Shown one piece after another: positions 1 through 9,263 of a DNA stretch of 64,000 nucleotides. The notes under the pieces are model-generated. The model was given only the letters and a program-made list of their open reading frames with translations. It had not been told where the DNA came from and searched no databases. The stretch is from Isoetes taiwanensis. Taxonomy: Eukaryota > Streptophyta > Lycopodiopsida > Isoetales > Isoetaceae. The translations under genes were made by a program, and so were the position numbers. The stretch lies in assembly GCA_021234155.1 (NCBI GenBank), contig JAJEKV010000022.1, positions 8,153,961 to 8,217,960 on the forward strand. Reading direction: 5' to 3'. Position 1 is the first letter of the stretch. Each line of letters begins with the position of its first letter.

Positions 1-223
1 AACCCGTGTTTCGTAGCCCTTATAGATTGTCCATATTGGAACAAGAGGAGGTAAAGAAGCAGGTTCATGAGCTGTTAGCCAAAGGGTATGTGAGACCTAG
101 CAAATCCCCTTATGGTGCTCCTGTCATTCTAGTCAAGAAAAAGGATGGATCAATGCGGATGTGCATTGATTATCGTGCCTTGAATAAGATCACGATCAAG
201 AATAGGTACCCTTTGCCTAGAAT

Positions 224-878
224 CAATGTTGTTAAATACTTTGCATACCATACGGGTAGCATACGTTTTTTAAGTTTTTTTTAAGTTTTTTATTTTTGGT
301 TTTTAAAATCTTAGAATACGTTAACTTAATAATATAACAACTAACATAAAGGTTTAGCTTATTATCATACTAGAGGTAGATAGAAGAGAAATGAATATAG
401 GTAAAAAAGAATTATTTGAAGCAGCTATACCTTTGGAACGGTTTTGGTTCACTTCCTGCTTCTATTTATCATTTATGGCAGTAAGATCTTCAGAAGCAAT
501 ATAGAAAAAAAAGAATCGAAATAAAATTAGTTGTAAAAGAAGAAGAATGGAAAAGTTACCTTGGTCGACTGGTTTTGGATTGGCGCAAGAACTGTTTCCT
601 GGTTTGCATGGTGCAGTAAAAACCTTTCTTTCATTGAGCAAAAAACCAAAACCCTGGTTCTACATGCATTCCGCATGTTTCTACATGCATGCGGCCGCTC
701 ATAGTTCCAAAATCTTGTTTGCTAGACTAGAAAATCTAAATGAAAGTCATTCGAGGCATTAGTAATGGTTTTTTTTTTTTACATTTTTTGATAACCCCCG
801 ATGGTTGCAAATGTTTAGAAAACGTAGGGGTTTTTTAAGAAGTACTCTATGGTTAAAAACGGGGTTTTTTAACAACAC
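224..878. mobile_element. 655-bp non-autonomous DNA transposon, MULE-like
   Basis: This sequence interrupts the gypsy reverse transcriptase between PRI and IDE. It is flanked by a perfect 10-bp direct repeat TGCCTAGAAT (214-223 and 879-888). Just inside are inverted ends: TGTTGTTAAA at 227 and TTTAACAACA ending at 877. A target duplication of 9-11 bp with short inverted ends fits Mutator-like elements. There is no transposase; the interior is AT-rich, and the 71-aa ORF at 547-762 resembles nothing known to me. Confidence 0.75.
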
Positions 879-956
879 TGCCTAGAATTGACGAGATTAT
901 GGATAGATTAACAGGAGCTAAATATTTTTCTAAGTTGGATTTGCGCAGCGGTTGCT

Positions 957-1256
957 TGACAGCACTGACAGCACTCAGCACATAGGTGCTGACTATGTGC
1001 TAAATCAACACTTCATCAGCACCTACACCAGCCCATCCACTTGCCTTAATTAGCTACGGCACCTACTTGCCTTAATTAGTTATGGCATAATTATGTGTGG
1101 TTGGTAACGGGAGCAGTTATTATTTACTGCCCCTTTTTATATCTTGTATTCATACATACGTTTAATACAATTCCAATTTGCTTTTGTTTTGAGAGCTTGC
1201 GCTCTCGGATATCGGTGTGCATCCCCTTCTCTCCCCTGCTTGGTGCAACCTTGACA
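957..1256 (+). repeat. 5' LTR of the copia fragment
   Basis: A 300-bp segment starting TGACAGCACT and ending CCTTGACA, so it has the TG...CA ends of an LTR, directly followed by a primer-binding site. It contains short repeats (GACAGCACT; GCACCTAC with CTTGCCTTAATTAG). The exact start could be 953 (TGCTTGAC) instead of 957. Confidence 0.7.
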
Positions 1257-1268
1257 TGGTATCAGAGC
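1257..1268 (+). promoter_or_regulatory. Primer-binding site for initiator Met-tRNA
   Basis: TGGTATCAGAGC lies immediately after the LTR end and matches the usual plant copia primer-binding site complementary to the 3' end of initiator methionine tRNA. The gag ATG follows 38 bp downstream. Confidence 0.85.
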
Positions 1269-1306
1269 ACTAGGTGTGCTGAGATTGATTCAAGATCAAC
1301 ACAGCA

Positions 1307-2340
1307 ATGGAGAAGGATGCAAGCTACAACCAGATTATCTTCCCTGGCGGTCGTGTGATTCAAATCTTTGATGGCACAGGTTTCCAGCAATGGAAGAGAA
1401 GAATGACTCTCATTCTTAAGGTTGAAGGAGTTTGGGGAATTGTTAGTGGCCAAGAACCAGCACCCGAGCTTGCATCAGATGGCAAGAATAAATCTGTTCT
1501 TGATGCTTGGCAACGCCGGGATGACAAAGCTATGGCTACGATTGGGCTTTCTATTGCTGAATCTCTTCTTGATGAGGTTCAGAAGGAGAACAGCCATGAT
1601 TTATGGAATGCTCTCATTCAAGAGCATGAAAAGAAGACCCATACACAAATTGGGCATTTGTATGCTGAAGTGGTGAATATGCGCTGGGAAGAGACCGAGA
1701 GTCTTGACAAATTTGCAGACTGCATGAAGAACACCTTTCGGCAGATTGAAGCCTCTGAAGAAGAGAATAAGATCTCTCCTTCATTGCAATTATTCTTCTT
1801 TCTTAGATCCTTACCCAATTCTTTCCATGCTTTGCGCAGCAATCTCATGCAAATTGCCGACATGGATCTCAATCGTGCAATCACTTCCGTCAAGGAGGAG
1901 ATCATGATGAGGAAAGATGCTGGAATTATCAAAGACGAGCACAATGCTTTCTTTGCAGGTCATTCTGAGCCTAAATCCTATACAAAAGGTAATGAAAAAG
2001 CTAAGAAAAAGAAGAATAACAGTAGCAGCAATGCCTTCAAGGGTGCTGACAGCAAAGGCACAGCATCCAAGCAGCAGGTTTGTGACTATTGCAAGAAAGG
2101 CAATCATACCGCAGCAGAATGTAGGAAGAAGATGAAGGATCTTGAGCACAAACTGAAAGCCAATGTGGCGCAAATTGTTGAAGAAGTAAGCATAGCCAAT
2201 GTGGTTCCTTGCAACCTGGATTATGTCTATCTTTGTAAACAAATGGCAGCCCCTCGCTCTATCAAATTCATCATGGATTCTGGTGCTACAGCTCATATTA
2301 GTTGGCACAAAGATTGGTTTGAAAATTTCAGACCTACCTC
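1307..2340 (+). pseudogene. gag: copia Gag with start of protease
   Basis: The reading frame from ATG 1307 gives a UBN2/DUF4219-type copia Gag: FDGTGFQQWKRRM near residue 25, then AWQRRDDKAMATI, and a capsid-like helical region. A CCHC zinc knuckle CDYCKKGNHTAAEC sits near residues 259-272, and a protease active site IMDSGATAHIS near residue 325. A frameshift near 2333 moves the coding into the next frame, which continues IVQIGDNSEHQICGMG. Gag would package the element RNA; the protease would cut Gag-Pol. The frame is otherwise clean, suggesting moderate age. Confidence 0.85.
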
Positions 2341-2990
2341 TTCCACACATTGTTCAAATTGGCGACAATAGTGAGCATCAAATCTGCGGAATGGGTGACA
2401 TTCAAGTACCCACAAGTCTTGGTAATTTCACTCTAAAAGGGGTAATGTATGCTCGTACTTTGCATAAAGATCTGATTTCTGTTGCACGTCTTACTGATAT
2501 GGGCACAATAGTTTTCTTTGATAGTGATGACTGCATTGTTCGCAACAAAGTTACAGGAAAGAGCCTTGCTCGTGCTATTCATACGGGTAATCTCTACCAT
2601 TTGGGCCAAGAATATGCTGACCAAGTTGTTCTTGTAAGGGTGAAGGAGTCGGATGTTCATAAGACTGCCTTCAGGACCACTTTTGGTCATTTTGAATTTT
2701 TGGTGATGATTTTTGGACTAACGAATGCTCCTGCTACTTTTTCCAGAATGATGAATGAGGTTTTTGCAGGATGTCTTGATACTTTTGTTGAAGCATTTTT
2801 AGATGATATCCTGGTATATAGCAAAACCTTGGATGAGCATTTGAATCATTTGCGTTCTGTGCTAACCCTGCTCAGACAGCATAAGTTGTATGCAAAAATG
2901 TCAAAGTGTGAATTTTTTAAAGCACAGGTGGAATATTTGGGCCACATTGTATCTGCTGAAGGTGTAGCTGTGGATCCCAAGAAGACGTAG
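2340..2990 (+). pseudogene. Chimeric ORF: copia protease tail fused in frame to gypsy reverse transcriptase
   Basis: One open frame runs from the copia protease/pre-integrase spacer (MYARTLHKDLISVARLTD, then GNLYHLGQEYADQVVL) across the junction at about 2636 into gypsy reverse transcriptase (VRVKESDVHKTAF ... FLDDILVYS ... LGHIVSAEG). It stops at TAG about 2988-2990. The fusion comes from the truncated copia insertion. I see no promoter or start specific to it, so it is an accidental in-frame junction rather than a demonstrated gene. Confidence 0.75.
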
Positions 2991-3160
2991 GCAATTCAGT
3001 CTTGGCTTGTGCCAAAGAATGTATTTGAGTTGCGTAGTTTCTTCGGATTGGCCAGTTATTATCGCAGATTTGTCTGGAAGTTTGCAAAGATTACAGCTGC
3101 TTTGACTATGTTGTTGAAAACTAATGTCCAGTGGCAATGGACGGTGAAGCAGCAGCAATG

Positions 3161-4880
3161 CAGACCATTGCTCGTAATTGTGCATGCATATTAATACTAG
3201 GCATAATGGATGTTTATAATGGTCGCTTGCCCCTAGTCTAGCTTAAGTTGTTGTGGTGCACCACGGCATGGTAGCCTAGGGTATGACGTTGCCTGATCAT
3301 TGAATTTGGGAATGATCACATGGTGTTTGAAATGATTTCCCTTCAATAAATAACAAGGCAACTTAAATACATTTAAAGCTAAGGTGGCAAATACCTTAAT
3401 GGTTGAATAACCCATTGAAGTTGGTAAAGGCATTTGAATGGTTTAAAAACCATTGAGATTAAAAGGTGAGCACCGGAATAATGGGTGGTGCCATCTACGG
3501 CTGCCTGTGACAGCCACAATCTCGGGTTGGGGCAGCGGAGGTCTGCCGAACCGGTTGCAGGTCTAACCGGTTGCTGCCATGATGCCACGTGGCCTGGCCA
3601 CGGTGGCAGAAGATTGAATCAAGGGCAGGCCAGATTTGGCAGAGTACAAAAGAGAAGGCCGGATTGGGAGATAGAACCAAGTAACAAGCCGGAAGGCTGG
3701 AGGCTAGGGAAAGCTCCAGAGGATCGGATTTGGAGAAGGAAGGAGTTAACTAATTGAAGAAAGCAGTAGCAATCTGTAGGAGGTATTGGTACCTGCGGGA
3801 CTGTGTGTTGCAGCAGAGAAGCTTATTCTGGTGAGTCTTGTGCTGGGGGTTAATCGGCATGCCGTCTGGGCAATATCTACTGTAATGAATATGGAGATAA
3901 GGGCTACCAGAATTGTTATGCTTCATGGTGAAGAGTGTAGGTTTGTGGATAGAACCGGAATCACTCTAAAACCAATATCCCCGAGCTGTTCACTCCCTCC
4001 TCTCTGAAAGCTCTGTAGGGTAAGCTGTGATAAGCCTGGGTATCTTATCCAGTGTTCGGGACAGCAGGTTGCAGTCGCAACCAGAGGGTGCTGCCCTTGG
4101 CCTCTTTCTTCTAATCTCTTCTCCTGTGTATTGAAACAAGTGTAGGCTTGTTCTCTTAGATGCCTCGTGAGTGCTGTTGAGGTAGGCTAATGGTGTTGGT
4201 ATGGGACAATATCATATGCCTGTCGATAGCCCAGTGAAAGCAGAGCATCTATGGTGGAGCTATGCTCCACCGTTACAGTATCATTGTGATACTGAGCTCC
4301 GCAAGAGGAGTTGCGAAGAACGAAGAAGCGCGGAGGTACTTCTTCAAGGGAGTTTTATGCATTACATCTGCATAGATAAGCGTGGCTTATCTAGCAAGAA
4401 CTATAAGTGAGGTAAAATCTGACACCGGTATGGGACGGTGTTGGATCTAACCAACAGTCTAGTAACTTAGATTCTTGAGATGTCTGTAGTTTCTCCATGA
4501 CATTGGATCCACCAGCGCGGGGGTTCTAGACAACGTACTGTCCAGATATGGCGGGGTGTGTCTGCTTGGCAGATGCTATGGTGCGTGTGGTGGATTCCAT
4601 ATGTATGTATTGCCATCCGTCAGTCATTGCTTGGTGTTGACATACTGGATAACTCTTATGCATGTTACTAACACGTGGAAGCTTGTGCAGGCTGTTTGAT
4701 AGCTGGCGGAGCGTACGTGTGCATTTAGTTATCTTGTGTTGTCATCTTGTTATATGTATACATGGTTTTCATGTATATAGCCTCGTGGGAGGCAGTACTT
4801 GTTCGGTGTACTCTGATGGTTTGATGTGAATACAAATCGAGATTTTTGGTACTAAAATTTTGGTTCGTAACAATCCCCGC
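3161..4880. other. Non-coding stretch after the gypsy block; possible large LTR
   Basis: No credible coding frame is present. The sequence is mixed in composition, with clustered inverted repeats (see 4253-4393) and another at 4030-4050 (GATAAG ... CTTATC). Its end reads TTGGTTCGTAACA. It could be a gypsy LTR or leader, because it directly follows gypsy pol, but no second copy is in the window to prove LTR status. Confidence 0.4.
4253..4393. other. Cluster of consecutive perfect hairpins
   Basis: Within 141 bp there are: GGTGGAGC-TAT-GCTCCACC (4253-4271); CAGTATCA-TTG-TGATACTG (4276-4294); CTCC...GGAG (4297-4310); GAAGAA...TTCTTC (4322-4345); and TAGATAAGC-GTG-GCTTATCTA (4373-4393). Three of them have 8-9 bp perfect stems and 3-nt loops. 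This looks like a structured RNA region or a set of protein-binding palindromes; no family is recognised. Confidence 0.6.
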
Positions 4881-4904
4881 ATATGCCTAGAGTTACATAG
4901 AATA

Positions 4905-5279
4905 TTAACATAGCTTCAAAGTTGTACTAATATGCTGGAAGGACTGGTGCTCTTTCACGTAACTTGTAGCATCTGCAGCAACTTTTAAACCACTAAGCCA
5001 GGGAATGAGTTCCATGACAAGCAACCTGTTGCTCTGTAGAACTAATGTCCAAGAGAAAGGACATATGAAGCTTCCTGCAGGATTTAGAGTTGCCTTGTAT
5101 CTTTCGTCATCGATTAGGACTATATCGCCATAGTACTTAGGATACTCTTTCAATACTACAGCTAATAGTTTCACAAACAATCCTTTGTCTAATTCAATCA
5201 GATGTTTGTGTGGAGGAGACCAACAATGTTTCTGACTATAAATAAACTTCAATTTTATGCCAAAGACACTGCAGATTAG
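4905..5279 (-). pseudogene. Unrecognised exon-like coding segment
   Basis: On the minus strand an open frame starts after an AG acceptor-like site near 5280. It reads FGIKLKFIYSQKHCWSPP, then HLIELDKGLFVKLLAVVL, then YYGDIVLIDDERYKATLNPA. Amino-acid composition and the absence of stops over about 125 codons suggest a real exon, but I do not recognise the family. No neighbouring exon was found, so it is probably a gene fragment. Confidence 0.4.
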
Positions 5280-5291
5280 TCTTAACAACAC

Positions 5292-6049
5292 GAAGATCTA
5301 TGCAAATTCAATGCTCTTTGGCTTTTAACATGTAGCACCTTACTTATATGCTGAATAGAAAATTGTACCGTTGCTTCCATTTTCTACCAGAATGAGCACA
5401 TGATTGCGCTTCTATATCCAGGTAACCAGTTCTTTTGTTCATCGTTCTCAAGACAACATTTAAAATCCAGGTATAACTCTACTAAATGAGTGGTATAACT
5501 CTAGTAAATGAGTGGCAGCCTGTCATCTGTCTTTCTATGTCATTATGTTGTGTCATTATGATCTTAAACTCTAGCTGCAAGATTGGAGCATCTCAAAAAC
5601 AATTGCTATGGAGTTCCAAAACGAAAATTACGGCTTTAAATGTCATGATATTGTGGTGAATGTTATCATCGCTCTCCCAAACATGAATACATGAATATCA
5701 ATGCATCTTCCACTGCAAACCAACATCTAGGGTCTCGATTTTCATATAGGCAAGATTTGCGTGCATGCAAATGTATTTGAGATGCATTGGTTACTCAGAC
5801 ATGCCTCAAGTTTGAGAAGGTATGTTTTAGAATAATTAGAATATTTGAGAAGCTTTGCAAAAAGAAAAAAATGAAGCCGAGTTTTAGAAGTTAAGGGTAT
5901 TTTGCACCAGCTGCAACAATGGAAATTGTGACGTCATCTTTGTATTGCACTTTCCACTGTGATTATCAAAGATCTATGGTATGAGAATTTAGATTATGAT
6001 AGGCTTTTTGAGAAGCACTTTCGTACCTAGACCCAATGGCTCTTTGGCC
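5292..6049. other. AT-rich intergenic stretch, no gene seen
   Basis: No frame with coding character. The only structure noted is a short tandem duplication of GTATAACTCTA(C/G)TAAATGAGTG at about 5471-5515. Confidence 0.5.
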
Positions 6050-6092
6050 TTCTTTTATCTGGAAGGCGCCACCGCCTAGCCGAAGGCGCCAA

Positions 6093-6180
6093 GCCTAAGC
6101 CCCTCGGGGGCTAGCATCGGATTTGCGCCAGGGAGAGCCTAAGCCCCTCGGGGGCTAGCATCAGAGTTGCACCAGGGAGT
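6093..6180 (+). repeat. Two tandem 44-bp repeats in the LINE leader
   Basis: Two copies (6093-6136, 6137-6180) start GCCTAAGCCCCTCGGGGGCT and end with CCAGGGA. Each contains the palindromic core GCCCCTCGGGGGC. Repeated leader units of this kind are common as LINE promoter monomers; that role is inferred here. Confidence 0.75.
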
Positions 6181-6658
6181 TGCTGCGTCGCTGTAAGCCA
6201 AATCCGGCCCCAGTTTTGCCATCATTGTCGGCTATGCAGTCACGACCACAGCGGGTGCAGCCCAGCCACGTACTTGCCTGGTAATCCTCGGTTTTCCCCT
6301 GTAGATTGCTTCTGCCAGAATTTGGATTCGCTCTTTGCCCAGTTCGGATCCTCCCTCAGCATCCGCCCTGTTCAGACCCCAACTCCCGGCAGGATTTGAT
6401 CCAGCAAGATTGGCCCAGGGTGCCCAAGCTACCACCCTTTTCACATAACGCCTTCTTACGCTTGTAATCGGCAAGCTTGGACATCGATTCCACAGCCCTT
6501 ATTTACAGTTTCGATTCCTTGAAGCTTGGAGCTCCCTTCTTTTCTTATAAGCAGTTCTGCTCGCCCATCCTCTTGTTGCTCTGAATGGCTCGTCAGATCA
6601 AACGCATGGCCAGGGAGACCCGTAAGAAAAGAACCTTGTTAGGCTGTCGGAGCCAGTC

Positions 6659-7489
6659 TTGAATAGGCCCTATGACCCCGCAATTGCGCCATATCTTCAG
6701 GCAGCTCCATCATTTGGGCCTCAACGCCCTATACTGGCAGACCCAGACACACCCCCAGACACGCAATCCGCTCTAGATGCATCTTTGGTTGCAGCCTTGA
6801 CCAGGATTGATGCTCTGATCCATTGTTTGCCTCCACATTTGTTGGTCGGGATCCGCACGATCCAATCCACAGTCACACTCACAGGAACATCGGCTCAGTT
6901 GCCCTTGGGAAGCTGGGTCCAGCTTCTAGAGATGCTGCTACAGTCGGCAAGAGCTGATTCAGTGCAGCACGGCCGTGCTACACCTGTACCTCCCACAAGG
7001 TTAGTGTCTGAGCATGTGGATGTTACGTCCCAGGCCGATGATACCACATATGTGCCCACACGGCCGTCATCCGAGGGTTGTTTGCCCACTGCACAGGTCC
7101 CGCTTTCGAAGCCTGACCAGGCCACAGCGCACCCGTTAGCCCTAAACCTACGCATTGTGGGTTTGGAGGAAGCAAGCGACACTCCTGGGGCAGATGGCAT
7201 TCTCTTGGCTCGTCGAGTTGGAGCAGCACGGCCTGACCATCCCCGTCATTTACTAGTCAATTTCAGGAATGCTTTATCCAGGCTGCACATCCTCCGCCAT
7301 GGTAATCACTTGCAAGGGACCTCCTTCTCTGTCCAGGAAGACCTTACCCCAGCACAGCTCTGCCGACGGAAGGATGAATTATGTCGAGTCCGCGAGGCTC
7401 GTCTGCACCGAAAGTGGGCTGTGTATAGAGGCGACCAGGCTGTCATTCGGGATCATTGGCCACTTGATCCATGGGCAGTGTCTGTGTAG
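6659..7489 (+). CDS. LINE ORF1-like protein (276 codons)
   Basis: The uninterrupted frame ends with a basic domain: LLVNFRNALSRLHILRHG near residue 198, then VQEDLTPAQLCRRKDELCRV and a WAVYRGD.A segment. The EDLTPAQ...R...L...AR..GKWA..RGD pattern resembles the RNA-binding C-terminal part of LINE ORF1 proteins in plants and algae. The N-terminal 150 residues are Pro/Ala/Thr-rich and low in similarity. A short upstream frame from ATG 6585 (MARQIKRMARETRKKRTLL) is in another frame and may be the true N terminus before a frameshift. The given start is not an ATG, so the start is uncertain. Confidence 0.55.
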   Translation: MNRPYDPAIAPYLQAAPSFGPQRPILADPDTPPDTQSALDASLVAALTRIDALIHCLPPHLLVGIRTIQSTVTLTGTSAQLPLGSWVQLLEMLLQSARADSVQHGRATPVPPTRLVSEHVDVTSQADDTTYVPTRPSSEGCLPTAQVPLSKPDQATAHPLALNLRIVGLEEASDTPGADGILLARRVGAARPDHPRHLLVNFRNALSRLHILRHGNHLQGTSFSVQEDLTPAQLCRRKDELCRVREARLHRKWAVYRGDQAVIRDHWPLDPWAVSV

Positions 7490-7499
7490 CTGAGTTGAC

Positions 7500-7731
7500 T
7501 CCGAGATTTGCTTGGGCTTGTGCCCTTTGTTTTGTTTTATTCTAGTATTGTGATTTGCTACGGGGCATAGTCCCCCGAGTTCTCTGTACTGGGGCTACTC
7601 CCCACGTTTGATTTTGGCTTCGGCCTTTTTGGTTTGGTCACGGGGCTTCGTCCCCGAGTTTCAGTCTGGGCTTTTGCCCTCTCTTTTGTATTGGGTCCCA
7701 TAACCCGATTGGGTTCCGCGGACGTTAAAAA
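7500..7731 (+). other. LINE 3' UTR with serial short hairpins
   Basis: Several G/C-stem hairpins follow each other: GGGCTTGTGCCC, CGGGGCATAGTCCCCCG, GGGGCTACTCCCC, GGCTTCGGCC, CGGGGCTTCGTCCCCG and GGGCTTTTGCCC. They lie between the ORF stop and the conserved tail GTTAAAAATTTC. In known LINEs, 3' structures are recognised by the element's own reverse transcriptase; that role is inferred here. Confidence 0.6.
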
Positions 7732-7760
7732 TTTCTTTCTTTCTTTCTTTCTTTCTTTCT
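7732..7760 (+). repeat. (TTTC)n simple-repeat tail
   Basis: About seven TTTC units end the LINE copy directly after the conserved tail GACGTTAAAAA. Confidence 0.9.
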
Positions 7761-7787
7761 GTGATGTATTATAAGGATCTTGGATTG

Positions 7788-7943
7788 TGTTTTAAAAGTT
7801 TAAGATTAATGGGCTAGTTGGAACTTAGAAGGTATAACATGGACTTAGAATGTTTTAAAAGTTTAAGATTAATGGGCTAGTTGGAATTTAGAAGGTATAA
7901 CATGAACTTAGAAGGTATAACATGAACTTAGAAGGTATAACAT
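7788..7943. repeat. Tandem repeats: two 63-bp units plus 20-bp units
   Basis: A 63-bp unit starting TGTTTTAAAAGTTTAAGATT occurs at 7788 and 7851. It is followed by further copies of the 20-bp motif AACTTAGAAGGTATAACATG. Non-coding. Confidence 0.85.
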
Positions 7944-8464
7944 TGTTGCGCTTAATTTCCTAGCATATAAGATGATTACTAAGCAAGCATTGAATTATCA
8001 AAGTTAGAGATTAATAGTAGATTCAACCCCACAGGTTTATATCAGTAAGAGAAATATTCATAGCAGCCTTGGCCACGCAATAAATTTCTTGTAAAAGATA
8101 TAAAGATAGTTTGTGTCTTGTTTGTATTTATCAATTCTTATTTTTCTATTCATGTGAAATTTGCAACCAAGTATGGACAATTGGTACAACTGTTCCAACC
8201 ATTTTCTTACCCCTCCGGGAAAAAAAAAAACATATTTTGTCGTGCGTGGTGGATGAAGTTGGAGAACAAGTTATAGTTAGTGAGTTAGGAAGAAGACAAC
8301 ATAATGGTGGGAACAGAGGGATTAATGATCCTTAACTCCAGGTCCTTGCAGATTAACTTGATCCAACCATTGCCCACCGTTGGATGAAGATGAGGTTAAA
8401 ATCTATAATTTCTAGAATATTCGTTTTTTGAAGAATATTCCATGGATTATCTATATAATCTCCA

Positions 8465-9260
8465 GAATCTTCGTTTTTAAGGTATCACACGCTCGCGAAA
8501 CGAGAGCTCGATGGCTGGCCAGATGGAATGTGCAGGAGCACAGGTGCGTCCAATTGCAAACAGAGGTAGACTGCTGCAGTCTCAGACAGTACCTTGACGC
8601 ATGCTTCCTCAGTAAGCTATGGAATGCTAGCACCCTTGAACAGGTTGACACGACACATTATCAACGCCACATAAATCCCAAGTTGGAGCGGGGCCCGCAA
8701 TACTACCTGCGCACTCATCTATCCATGAAAAAGCGCAGATCCATTGCCTCTCTCCGCACAGGTGCACACCATCTCCGGATTGAGTCAAGGAGATGGGTTG
8801 GGGAGCTGCGTCAGGAGAGGCTTTGTCAACGCTGCCAGGTTGGAGCTGTGGAAGACGAATGCCACACCCTTCAGAGTTGCCCGACATATGATGACATTCG
8901 GCACACGCTACGCTGAGCTGGTTCATCCTGGCCAGCCCCTACACGAGATGCTGAGCAAGAGATCGGTACAGAGGTTGGGCTCATACATTCAAGAGATCAT
9001 CGATTGTCGAGATCAGCTTGGCCCTCAGGCACTCACCTGATGCATGTACATATTTATGTCTATATTTGTATTTATTTTTGTATCTGTATAGTTTGACAGC
9101 AAGCCTATTCCTGTCACGGTTTTTTCTCCAAACAACCCTTTAGGGCGGGGAGGGGGTTTTTTAACCCGGGTAGCAATACGCTTGCTGCGCCTCTTGTTGG
9201 GTCCCATAGGCCAATTGGTCTTCGTGGACGATAAAAAATTTATTCTATTCTATTCTATTC
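8465..9260 (+). mobile_element. 5'-truncated LINE, 3' end with (TATTC)n tail
   Basis: It contains the C-terminal part of ORF2, a 3' UTR, and the tail GGGTCCCATAGGCCAATTGG ... GTGGACGATAAAAAATT followed by four TATTC units (9241-9260). The tail matches the LINE copy ending at 7760 except for the simple repeat. The left end is approximate. Confidence 0.75.
8470..8916 (+). pseudogene. LINE ORF2 C-terminal fragment with zinc-knuckle-like motif
   Basis: The frame reads SHARETRARWLARWNVQEHR, then MKKRRSIASLRTGAHHLRIE, RRWVGELRQERLCQRCQ and VEDECHTLQSCP. The 'R.LRTG.H.L..E.....R..RLC..C..G.VEDE.H.L..CP.Y' pattern is the cysteine/histidine segment that ends many LINE ORF2 proteins after reverse transcriptase. 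The reverse transcriptase itself is missing, as expected for 5' truncation during target-primed insertion. The frame breaks before the true end, with continuing similarity in another frame up to about 9040. Confidence 0.7.
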
Positions 9261-9263
9261 TGT

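Larger units (their letters stand above)
957..2636 (+). mobile_element. 5' fragment of a Ty1/copia element nested in the gypsy pol
   Basis: It begins with a complete-looking LTR, a primer-binding site and gag, and ends abruptly inside the protease/pre-integrase part, where gypsy coding resumes in frame. Integrase, reverse transcriptase, RNase H and the 3' LTR are absent. Either the insertion was truncated or the 3' part was lost in a later deletion. No target duplication is visible, as expected if one end is missing. Confidence 0.8.
1..3160 (+). mobile_element. Ty3/gypsy pol remnant (reverse transcriptase), split by two insertions
   Basis: Three blocks read as one gypsy reverse transcriptase. 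6-223 gives the N-terminal fingers with [21 protein letters not shown] and KNRYPLPRI. 889-956 continues with IDEIMDRLTGAKYFSKLDLR. 2637-3160 gives VKESDVHKTAF, FGLTNAPATFSRMMN, the catalytic FLDDILVYS and LGHIVSAEGV, running to a SFFGLASYYRRF block. The first gap is a 655-bp DNA element and the second a copia fragment. An in-frame TAG at about 2988 and loss of homology after about 3160 show that it is dead. No RNase H, integrase or LTR of this element is recognisable. Confidence 0.9.
6050..7760 (+). mobile_element. LINE-derived element with ORF1-like gene and (TTTC)n tail
   Basis: The order is a GC-rich leader with a 44-bp tandem repeat, an ORF1-like frame, a hairpin-rich 3' UTR, then a tail GGGTCCCATAACCCGATTGG ... 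followed by (TTTC)n. A second copy of this 3' tail type ends the LINE fragment at 9260. No endonuclease or reverse transcriptase is present between ORF1 and the tail, so this copy is internally deleted. The left boundary is approximate; no target duplication was identified. Confidence 0.65.

Noticed and set aside
1811-2350. 179-codon minus-strand frame opposite copia Gag
   Set aside because: Antisense shadow of a clearly recognisable Gag.
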